A program made the translations under genes and the position numbers. DNA of 64,000 nt from Yersinia rohdei ATCC 43380 (GTDB lineage Bacteria > Pseudomonadota > Gammaproteobacteria > Enterobacterales > Enterobacteriaceae), in the NCBI RefSeq assembly GCF_000173775.1, contig NZ_ACCD01000003.1:124001-188000 (forward strand), written 5' to 3'. The stretch's first letter is position 1, and the number at the start of each line of letters is the position of its first letter. Of this stretch, positions 1 through 7,874 are shown piece after piece. Below the pieces are notes generated by a model. It did no database searches and had not been told where the DNA came from. It saw only the letters and a list, made by a program, of their open reading frames with translations.

Positions 1-2
1 CT

Positions 3-161
3 TACCGTGATTTACGTGGCATCGATTATGACAGCGCCTTACGGCTGTTATTGCAGGCGGCGCGCGGTTACCCAAAAGATGCCAAACGCTATCAGGCCGT
101 GCTCGCCACTTTACCGGCAGAAACCCTGACATCCCGAGATAGGCTATTGTGGCAAAGTTAG
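3..161 (+). CDS. C-terminal tail of an unidentified protein (cut by window edge)
   Basis: An open frame runs in from the left edge and stops at TAG 159-161, giving 52 residues that begin YRDLRGIDYDSALRLLL and end SRDRLLWQS. The tail is hydrophilic and looks helical, with no membrane segment or recognisable motif. I do not recognise the family. It lies upstream of yhbP on the same strand with an 86-base gap. The codon pattern looks like real coding sequence, but no function can be assigned from this fragment. Confidence 0.5.
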   Translation, partial: YRDLRGIDYDSALRLLLQAARGYPKDAKRYQAVLATLPAETLTSRDRLLWQS

Positions 162-247
162 CCGCAGAGTTAACCGAGTAACACATTAATAAAGATAAAG
201 TTGAGGTACACTCAAGGCTGTTTTTCAGTGAGTGGACGACCTAAATA

Positions 248-718
248 ATGAGTGACATCAATAATCCTGACGACCTGGCCTGCATTACCCGCTTCCTGCG
301 CCGGCAACATGTGCTGACGCTGTGCGCTGGCAGCGGTATGGATATCTGGTGTGCCAACTGTTTTTATGTCTTTGATGAAGCCCAAATGGCAGTTTATCTG
401 ATGACAGAAAAGCACACTCGCCACGGCGAACTGATGCAAAAAAATCCGCAGGTTGTCGGCACCATTGCCACCGCACCGCGCACCATAGCATTGATAAAAG
501 GCATTCAATATCGAGGCAATATCACTGAATTAACCGGTGAGACCGCCCAAGTGGCCCGCCAGCGCTACTGCCGCCGATTCCCGGTGGCAAAAGCTGCATC
601 GGCACCACTCTGGCAGATAACGTTGCTGGAGATCAAAATGACCAATAATACCCTCGGTTTTGGCAAGAAACTCTATTGGCAGCAATCCCCTTCGTCCTTG
701 ACGCCACAGGGTTGTTAG
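248..718 (+). CDS. yhbP: YhbP-like UPF0306 protein with repeat-derived C-terminus
   Basis: A 156-residue protein matching the YhbP/UPF0306 family, which has the pyridoxamine 5'-phosphate oxidase-like split-barrel fold expected to bind flavin; its substrate is unknown. The N-terminal part ([26 protein letters not shown]) and the ending [13 protein letters not shown] are typical. The last ten or so residues ([10 protein letters not shown]) and the stop codon come from an ERIC-like repeat that begins near 689, so the native C-terminus has probably been replaced. The ATG at 248 is the only sensible start. No strong ribosome binding site is obvious. In E. coli this gene lies in the same neighbourhood as yraR. 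Confidence 0.85.
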   Translation: MSDINNPDDLACITRFLRRQHVLTLCAGSGMDIWCANCFYVFDEAQMAVYLMTEKHTRHGELMQKNPQVVGTIATAPRTIALIKGIQYRGNITELTGETAQVARQRYCRRFPVAKAASAPLWQITLLEIKMTNNTLGFGKKLYWQQSPSSLTPQGC

Positions 719-755
719 CGGCACTCCCCAGCCAAATCACTGACTTGTCGTTGAC
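688..755. repeat. Partial ERIC-like element at the yhbP 3' end
   Basis: The stretch cttcgtccttga followed by cacagggttgttagc matches the left end of the better-preserved ERIC-like copy at 19051-19175, and the similarity continues into the ctcacccgaatcactta-like section before breaking off near 755. It is therefore a truncated copy. It supplies the last codons and the TAG stop of yhbP. Confidence 0.65.
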
Positions 756-959
756 CTTATTTAAAGGTGCTGATTGCGATGGGGTTGCTTACCGCCTTAC
801 CGCCTTTTGCCATCTATTGGGTAATATTGCCCCGTTTTGATTATAACTGGCTGTTTTCCGATGTTATGTCATAGTGTTTCTGATATGTATTATTCATAGC
901 AATTGAATGAACGATTGTCTCCGGTGGGGGCGGTGTCAGTATTTTTATCGGGAGGTCAG

Positions 960-1598
960 ATGGCGAAGGTACTATTGCTGGGAGCAAGTGGCTTGGTAGG
1001 GAGCGAATTATTGCGCTTGCTACGTTTGGATGCCAGAGTCACATCTATTATTGCGCCAACCCGTAAGCCATTGCCTGCTATGAATAAACTGAATAATCCG
1101 CAAGGGCAAAATATCGGCGAGTTGTTGAAAACCTTGCAGGAACCGGTGGATTTGGTTTTCTGCTGTTTGGGCACGACACGCCAGCAAGCGGGGAGTCAGT
1201 CGGCATTTCGTCAGGTGGATTATCGGCTGGTGCTGGCAACCGGCGAAACCGGTTTGCGGCTAGGGGCGCGGCATTTCCTGCTGGTGAGTGCTATAGGTGC
1301 CAATCCGAACTCCTGGTTGTTTTATAACCGTACTAAAGGTGAGGCTGAGCGGGATTTACAGGCGCAAGGTTGGCCCCAACTCACTTTTGCTCGCCCCTCA
1401 ATGTTGGCAGGAAAGCGCGCCAAACCCCGGCTGATGGAAACACTCAGCGCCCCATTATTTGCCTTATTGCCAGATAAATGGCGCTTAATTAAAGCTAAAG
1501 ATGTCGCGCAGGCGATGCTGGATCAAGCTTTTGCTCCACCGCAGGATGGCGTGACTATTTTGACCTCAGCACAAATGCAACATGCTCGCCGTACTTGA
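960..1598 (+). CDS. yraR: NAD(P)-binding oxidoreductase-like protein, YraR family
   Basis: A 212-residue protein with an N-terminal Rossmann nucleotide-binding motif (GASGLVG, about residues 8-14). FCCLGTTR follows near residue 70, and VSAIGANPNS with a YNRTKGEAE segment near residue 120 gives a Tyr-x-x-x-Lys-like pair. This is the atypical short-chain dehydrogenase pattern of YraR and HTATIP2-like proteins; the physiological substrate is not known. The ATG at 960 is chosen because GGGAGG lies just upstream at 950-955; an upstream in-frame start at 903 has no such site. The TGA stop falls inside the beginning of another ERIC-like fragment. Confidence 0.8.
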   Translation: MAKVLLLGASGLVGSELLRLLRLDARVTSIIAPTRKPLPAMNKLNNPQGQNIGELLKTLQEPVDLVFCCLGTTRQQAGSQSAFRQVDYRLVLATGETGLRLGARHFLLVSAIGANPNSWLFYNRTKGEAERDLQAQGWPQLTFARPSMLAGKRAKPRLMETLSAPLFALLPDKWRLIKAKDVAQAMLDQAFAPPQDGVTILTSAQMQHARRT

Positions 1599-1662
1599 AG
1601 CCGCAGGAGTTAGCTGCACTGACTCCCCCGCATCACATACGGGGAGTTGAGCTTATTTAAAC
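1592..1662. repeat. Partial ERIC-like element overlapping the yraR stop
   Basis: The sequence ttgaagccgcag followed by gagttagctgc and a cccccgcatcac segment matches the left half of the ERIC-like copy at 19051-19175. It then reads into a short GC-rich inverted segment and ends. The yraR TGA is the tga of this repeat. Confidence 0.6.
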
Positions 1663-2218
1663 AAGTTTATCGGGTGGGGCTTTGCAGTAAGCAGTCAAAA
1701 GTGATGTTGGCGCGACTCCAGAGCTACCCATTAATCGTCAAATGGAATCGGGTAAAAAGTCAGTATTCCCAATGAGTTATATTGGTTATCTCGGCTATGG
1801 GATCCCGTGACCCTAAAGTTGGGATCACATTTGCGCCCCCTAATACCACGGAAATACCCCCTGAAGGTTATCCATATGGTAATGTGTAAATCAAAAACGC
1901 TGAATTTCCCCCATGCTAAATTGCTTTTCCAGTGTCAGTAACTCCGCATCAATTATGTTGTTTCTCCGCTAGTCGCTCCCTATCTATCTCAATCTTTGCC
2001 CATCATGGCGCGGGTGTGCTTGCCAATATCGTGCGGTAAAAATACCTGTTAAATTAATAAGATAAGATTTAATTACCCATGCCGGATGGCAGCAGATGAG
2101 TCGCTGATACGAGACAAAATATTGTAGGTAAGGGGATAATTAGCGGGAATATGAGTTGCCATTCTGGGCTAGAGCAGTGCGCAGAATGGCATCAAGGTTC
2201 AGTGCAGAGTAAAACAGA
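1663..2218. other. Intergenic region without a supported gene
   Basis: This stretch between the yraR repeat and the end of nrdG has no long open frame, RNA gene or clear terminator that I can see. Its composition is mixed and it may hold a decayed gene, but nothing is recognisable. Confidence 0.5.
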
Positions 2219-2683
2219 TTAACGCAGGTAATGGATAACTTGATTACCACTGCCGCGCCAGATAAGCGCGGGATCTTTTAGATCCTGTACAAATTTGCCA
2301 TCGACCAGCACATTGATCAAATTCACCACTTGCTGCTGTTCCTCGGTCAGTTCATCCAGCCGGTAACCAGTCCAGAGCCAGATATCCTTGCTATCACACT
2401 CTTGGCGCACACGTTTTACCAGTTGCAATATGGCCGACAAATTTTGCGGATGCAGCGGATCACCGCCGGAGAGGGATAGCCCTTGTCGCCGGATGCGGGA
2501 GTCATTCAGGTCAGCAATGACTCTGTCCTCCATTTCACGGGTAAACGGCTTACCCGAATTCAGTCGCCAGGTGCTTTTGTTATAACAGCCAACACATTCG
2601 TGCACACAGCCGGAAACGAACAGTGTGCAGCGCGTGCCGGGGCCGTTGATGACATCGACCGGGTAGTATTGATGGTAATTAAT
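2219..2683 (-). CDS. nrdG: Anaerobic ribonucleotide reductase activating enzyme
   Basis: A radical-SAM activase that uses S-adenosylmethionine and a [4Fe-4S] cluster to generate the glycyl radical on NrdD. From an ATT start at 2683 the product is 154 residues, the same length as E. coli NrdG, and begins NYHQYYPVDVINGPGTRC. The cluster motif CVHECVGC places the three cysteines at residues 26, 30 and 33. GLSLSGGDPLHPQN is also typical. No ATG or GTG gives the conserved N-terminus: the first GTG in frame is codon 27, inside the cluster motif. GGAGG at 2692-2696 lies 8 bases before the ATT. The gene follows nrdD on the same strand, separated by an ERIC-like repeat. Confidence 0.88.
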   Translation of the reverse strand: MNYHQYYPVDVINGPGTRCTLFVSGCVHECVGCYNKSTWRLNSGKPFTREMEDRVIADLNDSRIRRQGLSLSGGDPLHPQNLSAILQLVKRVRQECDSKDIWLWTGYRLDELTEEQQQVVNLINVLVDGKFVQDLKDPALIWRGSGNQVIHYLR

Positions 2684-2697
2684 AATCAGTGCCTCCC

Positions 2698-2826
2698 TTT
2701 ATCCTTGCCGTTGCAAGGGTGTTGGCTGCATTCACTCACCCGCATCACTGACTTGAGTCAGCTCAACGGGAAGCTTATTTGCCGCCTACCTGCAACGCCA
2801 GTGACTTTGGGTCATATCCTGTTTAG
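2698..2826. repeat. ERIC-like element between nrdD and nrdG
   Basis: About 127 bases that align along their whole length with the copy at 19051-19175. Shared blocks include the ccttg...gcaaggg end, the ttggctgca block, actcacccgcatcactgactt, the tcaacgggaagctt block and tttgccgcctacctgcaac. It lies inside the nrdD-nrdG transcription unit, between the NrdD stop and the NrdG ribosome binding site. Confidence 0.8.
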
Positions 2827-2829
2827 TCA

Positions 2830-4968
2830 TCAGCCCAGCTGCCCATTAGCCAGGTGTTTTACCCGCCGTTTCACTTCTTCTTGCTTGCCGGTGTTGAATG
2901 GCCGAGCATCCGGGCTACCCAGATAGCCACAGACCCGACGAGTTACCGACACTTTTGATGGCTCATGATTGCCGCATTTCGGGCAAGTAAAGCCCTTGCT
3001 GGTGCAGGAAAACTCGCCGGTAAAGCCGCATTCGTAACATTCATCAATCGGCGTATTGGTGCCGTAATAAGGCACCCGGCTGTAGCTGTAATCCCAGACA
3101 TCTTCCAACGCTCTGAGATTGTGCTGCAAATTAGGGTATTCGCCGTAACAGATGAAACCGCCGTTCGCCAATGGGGGATAAGGTGCTTCGAAATCCAGCT
3201 TGTCGTACGGATTTACTTTCTTTTCAACATCCAGATGGAAGCTGTTGGTGTAATACCCTTTATCAGTGACGCCATCCACCACCCCAAACTCTGCGGTATC
3301 CAGGCGGCAGAAGCGGTCACACAGATTCTCACTTGGCGTGCTGTACAAGCTAAAGGCGTAGCCGGTTTCATCTTTCCAGCTATCTGTGGCTTGTCTCATA
3401 TGCTCGACAATAGCCACGCCTTTTTCACGTAATTTTTCGCTATCAAAGACATGAGTCTGATGACCAAACAGCGCATTCACAGTTTCATGAATACCAATAA
3501 AGCCCAGAGAGATAGAGGCGCGACCATTTTTAAAGATTTCAGAGATATTATCATCTGCTTGCAAACGCACCCCGCAAGCACCCTCCATATACAAGATTGG
3601 CGCGACGCGGGCTTTGATCCCTTCCAGCCGTGCAATGCGGGTCATCAACGCTTTTTTGGCTAACAATAGGCGCTCGTCCAGCAATTGCCAGAATTTCTCT
3701 TCATCCCCTTTGGCTTCCAATGCAATCCGCGGCAGATTAAGGCTAATAACCCCAAGATTATTGCGGCCATCGTGAATCTGCTGGCCATCTTCTTCGTAAA
3801 CCCCAAGGAAACTGCGGCAACCCATTGGGGTCTTAAAGGAACCAGTGACTTTAACCACTTGATCGTAATTAAGAATATCGGGATACATGCGCTTGGTTGC
3901 GCACTCTAGCGCCAACTGCTTGATATCATAATTGGCATCGCCAAATTTATGATTCAGGCCATCACGAATAGCAAAAACCAGTTTCGGGAACACGGCAGTT
4001 TTACGATTTTTACCCAAACCAGCAATGCGGTTGCGCAGAATAGCTTGCTGGATCATACGCGACTGCCAACTGGTGCCCAGCCCAAAGCCGAAGGTGACAA
4101 ACGGCGTTTGGCCATTGGCGGTATGCAGTGTATTGACTTCATATTCCAGTGATTGGAAGGCGTCGTAGCACTCTTTTTCAGTACGCGACATCGCGTAACC
4201 GGCGGCATCTGGGATCTGCCACTCTGCGGCGACAGATTTATGTTTATTAAAGCTTTCAGTGACAAAGGGGGCCAGAATTTCATCAATGCGGTTTATGGTT
4301 GTGCCGCCATAGATATGGCTGGCGACTTGCGCGATGATCTGTGCCGTCACGGCGGTGGCAGTAGAAATGGATTTTGGCGGCTCGATTTCCGCATTACCCA
4401 TTTTAAAACCCTGAGTCAGCATGCCATTCAGGTCGATTAGCATGCAGTTGAACATCGGGAAGAAGGGCGCGTAATCCAGGTCATGATAGTGAATTTCACC
4501 ACGTTCATGGGCCAGAACCACGTCACGCGGCAAAATATGCTGTTTGGCATAGTGTTTGGCTACAATACCGGCCAGCAGATCGCGCTGAGTGGGGATAACT
4601 TTGCTGTCTTTATTTGCATTTTCGTTTAGCAGCGCTTTGTTACTTTGCTCGACTAAACCGCGGATTTCCTGGTTCAGGCGACCACGTAGCTCTCGCGAAA
4701 TATCTCTGTCATGGCGATATTCAATATAAGCTCGGGCGAGCTGTTTGTATTGACCCGCCATCAATTGGTTTTCTACCGCATTTTGGATATCGCGGATATC
4801 AACCTTCGCCTGGTTCTCCATCGTCTGAGCGACCACTCGGGCAACAGTTGCACAATAATCTGTATCCACAACGCCAACAGCCAGGGCCGCGCGCTCGACA
4901 GCTTCCTTGATTCGCACCTCATCAAAAGGTACCTGACAACCGTCCCGTTTAATCACTACTGTTTTCAC
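2830..4968 (-). CDS. nrdD: Anaerobic (class III) ribonucleoside-triphosphate reductase
   Basis: Reduces ribonucleoside triphosphates to deoxyribonucleotides under anaerobic conditions using a glycyl radical installed by NrdG. The 712-residue length equals the E. coli enzyme. Residues 1-95 form an ATP-cone allosteric domain (VIKRDGCQVPFDEVRI). The C-terminus carries the zinc site ending CPKC at 662-665, and the glycyl-radical motif RVCGYLG with Gly681. The start at 4968 fits the family. NrdR-like and DnaA boxes lie upstream. The stop codon is about four bases from the end of an ERIC-like repeat that separates nrdD from nrdG. Confidence 0.97.
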   Translation of the reverse strand: MKTVVIKRDGCQVPFDEVRIKEAVERAALAVGVVDTDYCATVARVVAQTMENQAKVDIRDIQNAVENQLMAGQYKQLARAYIEYRHDRDISRELRGRLNQEIRGLVEQSNKALLNENANKDSKVIPTQRDLLAGIVAKHYAKQHILPRDVVLAHERGEIHYHDLDYAPFFPMFNCMLIDLNGMLTQGFKMGNAEIEPPKSISTATAVTAQIIAQVASHIYGGTTINRIDEILAPFVTESFNKHKSVAAEWQIPDAAGYAMSRTEKECYDAFQSLEYEVNTLHTANGQTPFVTFGFGLGTSWQSRMIQQAILRNRIAGLGKNRKTAVFPKLVFAIRDGLNHKFGDANYDIKQLALECATKRMYPDILNYDQVVKVTGSFKTPMGCRSFLGVYEEDGQQIHDGRNNLGVISLNLPRIALEAKGDEEKFWQLLDERLLLAKKALMTRIARLEGIKARVAPILYMEGACGVRLQADDNISEIFKNGRASISLGFIGIHETVNALFGHQTHVFDSEKLREKGVAIVEHMRQATDSWKDETGYAFSLYSTPSENLCDRFCRLDTAEFGVVDGVTDKGYYTNSFHLDVEKKVNPYDKLDFEAPYPPLANGGFICYGEYPNLQHNLRALEDVWDYSYSRVPYYGTNTPIDECYECGFTGEFSCTSKGFTCPKCGNHEPSKVSVTRRVCGYLGSPDARPFNTGKQEEVKRRVKHLANGQLG

Positions 4969-4998
4969 AATGTCGCTCCTGTATCCTGCCGCGTAGGG

Positions 4999-5063
4999 TT
5001 ATCCACAAGACAACCCGCAGCACATAAGGGCTGCGAGGGGGGTGTGGATGGTTTTGTGGATAA
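4999..5063. promoter_or_regulatory. Two perfect DnaA-box sequences upstream of nrdD
   Basis: TTATCCACA is found at 4999-5007 and its reverse complement TGTGGATAA at 5055-5063. A weaker TGTGGATGG-like copy sits near 5043. TTATCCACA is the high-affinity DnaA consensus. The pair lies in inverted orientation in the nrdD upstream region, next to NrdR-like boxes. Function is inferred. Confidence 0.5.
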
Positions 5064-5064
5064 C

Positions 5065-5110
5065 TACTACATATAGATATATTAATTGCTTTAAGCACTA
5101 TATATAGGTG
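5065..5110. promoter_or_regulatory. Probable pair of NrdR boxes upstream of nrdD
   Basis: Two similar AT-rich partial palindromes, ctacatatagatat around 5067-5080 and cactatatataggtg at 5096-5110, have centres about 30 bases (three helical turns) apart. This fits the paired NrdR boxes found before class I and III ribonucleotide reductase genes in enterobacteria. NrdR represses when dATP is abundant. Confidence 0.6.
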
Positions 5111-5465
5111 GAGGCAAACAAGTTTGACTTAGAACAAGGAATGCGGCGTTAGCTATCTATCCTTCGTATTTGCAACTTTAAGGTTGTTATTTGGCTTTGA
5201 ATGAGTTTTTGATGTTGAGGTGTAATCAGGAATGTTGCCGACAAGAAGGAAGGGGAGAGTGAGTCGGTATGGATGTGAATCGCGCTGGCTGGTCAGCCCT
5301 AAAGACGTAACAGGCAGACCCGTAGGGCAATATTTCGCGCCAGCGCGGGGCTGTGCAAGGGGCGCGCCGGCCCCCTTTGGCGGTGGGTTCAGCAAAGATA
5401 AGGTTAACTCGCTGCTTTAATAACCCCCCAATCCCCAATGCTCAACTGCACCGAATTGCTAAACT
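5111..5465. other. Gene-poor stretch with a GC-rich block
   Basis: This lies between the nrdD control region and the end of the ABC transporter operon. The part from about 5270 to 5400 is markedly GC-rich and contains short inverted repeats (for example ggggc...gcccc at 5358-5373). It is open in several frames on both strands, but none has a convincing start, ribosome binding site or family match. I regard it as a structured or repeat-derived non-coding block. Confidence 0.35.
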
Positions 5466-6182
5466 TTACCCCATAAAATGTTCGGCAAGCTCTAGATCCC
5501 GTCGGGTAAACTCCCGCACTATTTTGCCACTTTCCATCATGGCCGCGCGTTCGGACATATGTGCGACAACATCACTATCATGGCTGACTAACAAGTATGT
5601 CATGCCGTGTTGGTGTTTTAAGTGGTTGAGTAGATTTAGGATTTCGGCCTGAACCGACATATCTAATGCCGAGGTCGGTTCATCGAGCAGCAACAGTTTT
5701 GGCCTTAATAGCAGGGCGCGGGCGATAGCAATGCGCTGGCGCTGACCACCGGAGAATTGATGTGGAAAACGCCGCGCGGCAGAGGCGGGTAAACCCACTT
5801 GCTCAAGTGCCTGGTCAATCCGCTGCTGAATATTTTGCTCGCCGTGAATCTTTAGCGGCTCACCCAGAGTGCGCTGAATAGTATGTTGAGGATGAAGCGA
5901 TGCATAAGGGTCTTGGAACACCATCTGCACATCTTTGCGCAGTTGACCGACGAAACGTTGCTTCGGCTGTAAAGGGTGCCCCAGCAAGGTTATTTCGCCC
6001 TGCCATTCCCGCTGCAAACCGGCCAGAGTGCGCAACACGGTGGATTTACCGCAGCCAGAGGCACCTATCAAGCTGAAAGTTTCGCCTTCTTCAACAGCAA
6101 AACTGACGGACTCAACAGCGGTTTTCACCTGATTCTGTTGGGCAAAACTGACGTGTAAATTCTTGACTTCAATCAGTGCCAC
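5466..6182 (-). CDS. ABC transporter ATPase (DppF/OppF type) of a peptide/nickel-class importer
   Basis: A 238-residue cytoplasmic ATPase. It has Walker A GASGCGKST, Q-loop FQDPYASL, signature FSGGQRQRIAIARALL, Walker B LLLLDEPTSALD and switch histidine VSHD. The GTG at 6182 is preferred because GGAGG lies five bases upstream and the product then starts at the usual MALIEVKNLHVSF position. It overlaps the preceding ATPase gene by 14 bases, which implies translational coupling. It is the last gene of a five-gene operon (binding protein, two permeases, two ATPases). The two ATPases would pair as DppD/DppF or NikD/NikE do. The substrate cannot be told from sequence. Confidence 0.88.
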   Translation of the reverse strand: MALIEVKNLHVSFAQQNQVKTAVESVSFAVEEGETFSLIGASGCGKSTVLRTLAGLQREWQGEITLLGHPLQPKQRFVGQLRKDVQMVFQDPYASLHPQHTIQRTLGEPLKIHGEQNIQQRIDQALEQVGLPASAARRFPHQFSGGQRQRIAIARALLLRPKLLLLDEPTSALDMSVQAEILNLLNHLKHQHGMTYLLVSHDSDVVAHMSERAAMMESGKIVREFTRRDLELAEHFMG

Positions 6183-7047
6183 GAGTGCCTCCAGAGAAAT
6201 CTGCATTGCGATCCAGCACCGGCAGGTCAGTGCCATAGGTGCTGGCATTCGGGCGGCAAGCCCATAAAGTATGGGTATAAGGATGAGTTGAATGAGGCAA
6301 ATCTGCCGCCAGCCCTTGGTCTACCAATTTCCCCTGATACATCACTAACACTCGATGGCAATGTTCGGCGACCAGCGGCAGATCGTGGCTGATCAGCAAC
6401 AAACTCATATTGCGCTGCTCAGTTTTCTCGACGATCAATTCAAGGATCTGATTTCGTAATTTGGCATCTAAGGCCGATGTGGGTTCGTCGGCAATTAATA
6501 CTCTGGGATTATTCACTAAGGCTATGGCTAGCATGGCCCGCTGCCCCATACCGCCAGAAAGTTGGCCGGGATAGCTGTGATAAGCGCTGTCACTTAATCC
6601 GACAGAAGCCAGTGCATTTAGCACCCGCTCATAGGTATCTGCACGGGAAAGGCGGTTGTGCAAGAGCAGAGATTCAGTAATTTGTTTCCCGATGGTGCGC
6701 ACCGGATTCAGCGCGTAGCGGGGGTCTTGTAGCACCATAGCAATTTCACTGCCACGTAATGCGCCCCATTGCTTGGGTTTCAGGCGCGTCAGATCGTGTT
6801 CGATAATCTGGCCCGGGTTACCTTGTTCGTCGGTATTATCCGCGTAATAACTTAGCTTTTTGGCACTGACTTTGCCGGGGGCGCGGACTAAGCCCATCAA
6901 GGCTCTGGCGGTAATGGATTTGCCAGAACCCGACTCACCCACCAGTGCGACTCGTTCGTGGCCGAGATGAAATGAAATATTATCCACCACCCTTTGTTGC
7001 TGAAAATCGACACACAAATTGTCGACGGCGAAAACTTTATCAGTCAT
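6169..7047 (-). CDS. ABC transporter ATPase (DppD/OppD type)
   Basis: A 292-residue ATPase with Walker A GESGSGKS, Q-loop LQDPRYALNP, signature LSGGMGQRAMLAIAL, Walker B LIADEPTSALD and LISHD. The C-terminal part (HPYTHTLWACRP) resembles the oligopeptide/dipeptide ATPase C-terminal extension. Start ATG 7047 (MTDKVFAVDNL) is chosen over an upstream in-frame ATG at 7077 because family members begin close to the first beta strand. It overlaps the permease upstream by 8 bases and the second ATPase downstream by 14, so all three are probably translated in a coupled way. Confidence 0.88.
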   Translation of the reverse strand: MTDKVFAVDNLCVDFQQQRVVDNISFHLGHERVALVGESGSGKSITARALMGLVRAPGKVSAKKLSYYADNTDEQGNPGQIIEHDLTRLKPKQWGALRGSEIAMVLQDPRYALNPVRTIGKQITESLLLHNRLSRADTYERVLNALASVGLSDSAYHSYPGQLSGGMGQRAMLAIALVNNPRVLIADEPTSALDAKLRNQILELIVEKTEQRNMSLLLISHDLPLVAEHCHRVLVMYQGKLVDQGLAADLPHSTHPYTHTLWACRPNASTYGTDLPVLDRNADFSGGTRGTD

Positions 7048-7873
7048 GGTGAGGATCCAAAATATCGCGCAGGCCATCGCCTAGCAGGTTAAATGCCATG
7101 CTGCTGAGTAAAATAGCGCAGCCCGGGATCGCGGCAATCCACCACTGGTCGAAGATAACTTGCATGCCGTCAGCTACCATTGAACCCCATTCAGACATCG
7201 GCGGGCGCGCCCCTAACCCCAGGAAACCCAATCCCGCCGCGGCCAGAATAATCCCCGCCAAATCGAGTGCCAGTCGCACTACCGCCGATGGGAGGCACAT
7301 AGGTAAAATATGGCCCCACAGCAAACGTAACCCTTTGATTCCCATCATTTCAGCGGCAGCTAAATAATCACTTTTACGTAATAACTGAATTTCGGCTCTG
7401 GCCTGGCGGGCATAGGCCGGCCAAGTGGTGAGAGCCAATGCCAGTGCGCCGTTAATCAAACCGGGGCCCAACATGGCGACAAAAGCAAAGGCCAGAATCA
7501 GCCGTGGCATTGACATCACCACATCCGTGACCCGCATGAGAATTCGCTCAAGCCAGCCACCGTAATAGCCCGAAAGCACCCCAACCAGCAGCCCCAATGG
7601 CAAGGTAATCACGGTAACTAACAGCACTAATCCTAAGGTTGGGCGAGTGCCGTAAATCAGGCGCGACAGCATATCGCGGCCATAGCTATCAGTCCCTAAC
7701 CAGTGAATCGCCCCTGGGGGTAAGAGCCGGTCAGCCGAGTTTTGCCAGTTGGGATCAAAGGGGGCCAGCACGGGGGCAAAAATCGCGATGATGACCAGCA
7801 AGGAGAGAATAAACAGCCCGATGCTGGTGGAGGGGGAACGCCTTAGCGCTTGGCAGAATTTTATGATTGTCAT
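7040..7873 (-). CDS. ABC transporter permease, DppC/NikC type
   Basis: A 277-residue inner-membrane permease. It has an N-terminal OppC-type segment (residues about 18-38), the conserved GTDSYGRDMLSRLIYGTR motif, about five further hydrophobic helices, and the coupling-loop region around AAAEMMGIKGLRLLWGHILPMCLPS that contacts the ATPases. One base separates it from the upstream permease gene, and its end overlaps the first ATPase gene. It forms a heterodimeric channel with the product of 7875-8924. Confidence 0.9.
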   Translation of the reverse strand: MTIIKFCQALRRSPSTSIGLFILSLLVIIAIFAPVLAPFDPNWQNSADRLLPPGAIHWLGTDSYGRDMLSRLIYGTRPTLGLVLLVTVITLPLGLLVGVLSGYYGGWLERILMRVTDVVMSMPRLILAFAFVAMLGPGLINGALALALTTWPAYARQARAEIQLLRKSDYLAAAEMMGIKGLRLLWGHILPMCLPSAVVRLALDLAGIILAAAGLGFLGLGARPPMSEWGSMVADGMQVIFDQWWIAAIPGCAILLSSMAFNLLGDGLRDILDPHHD

Positions 7874-7874
7874 A

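Noticed and set aside
723-902. Short open frame near 779 giving MGLLTALPPFAIYWVILP
   Set aside because: About 31 codons with no ribosome binding site, directly after a repeat fragment; more likely relic or chance.
5153-5438. Overlapping open frames on both strands in the GC-rich block
   Set aside because: No ribosome binding sites, family motifs or codon evidence; several frames are open at once because of composition.
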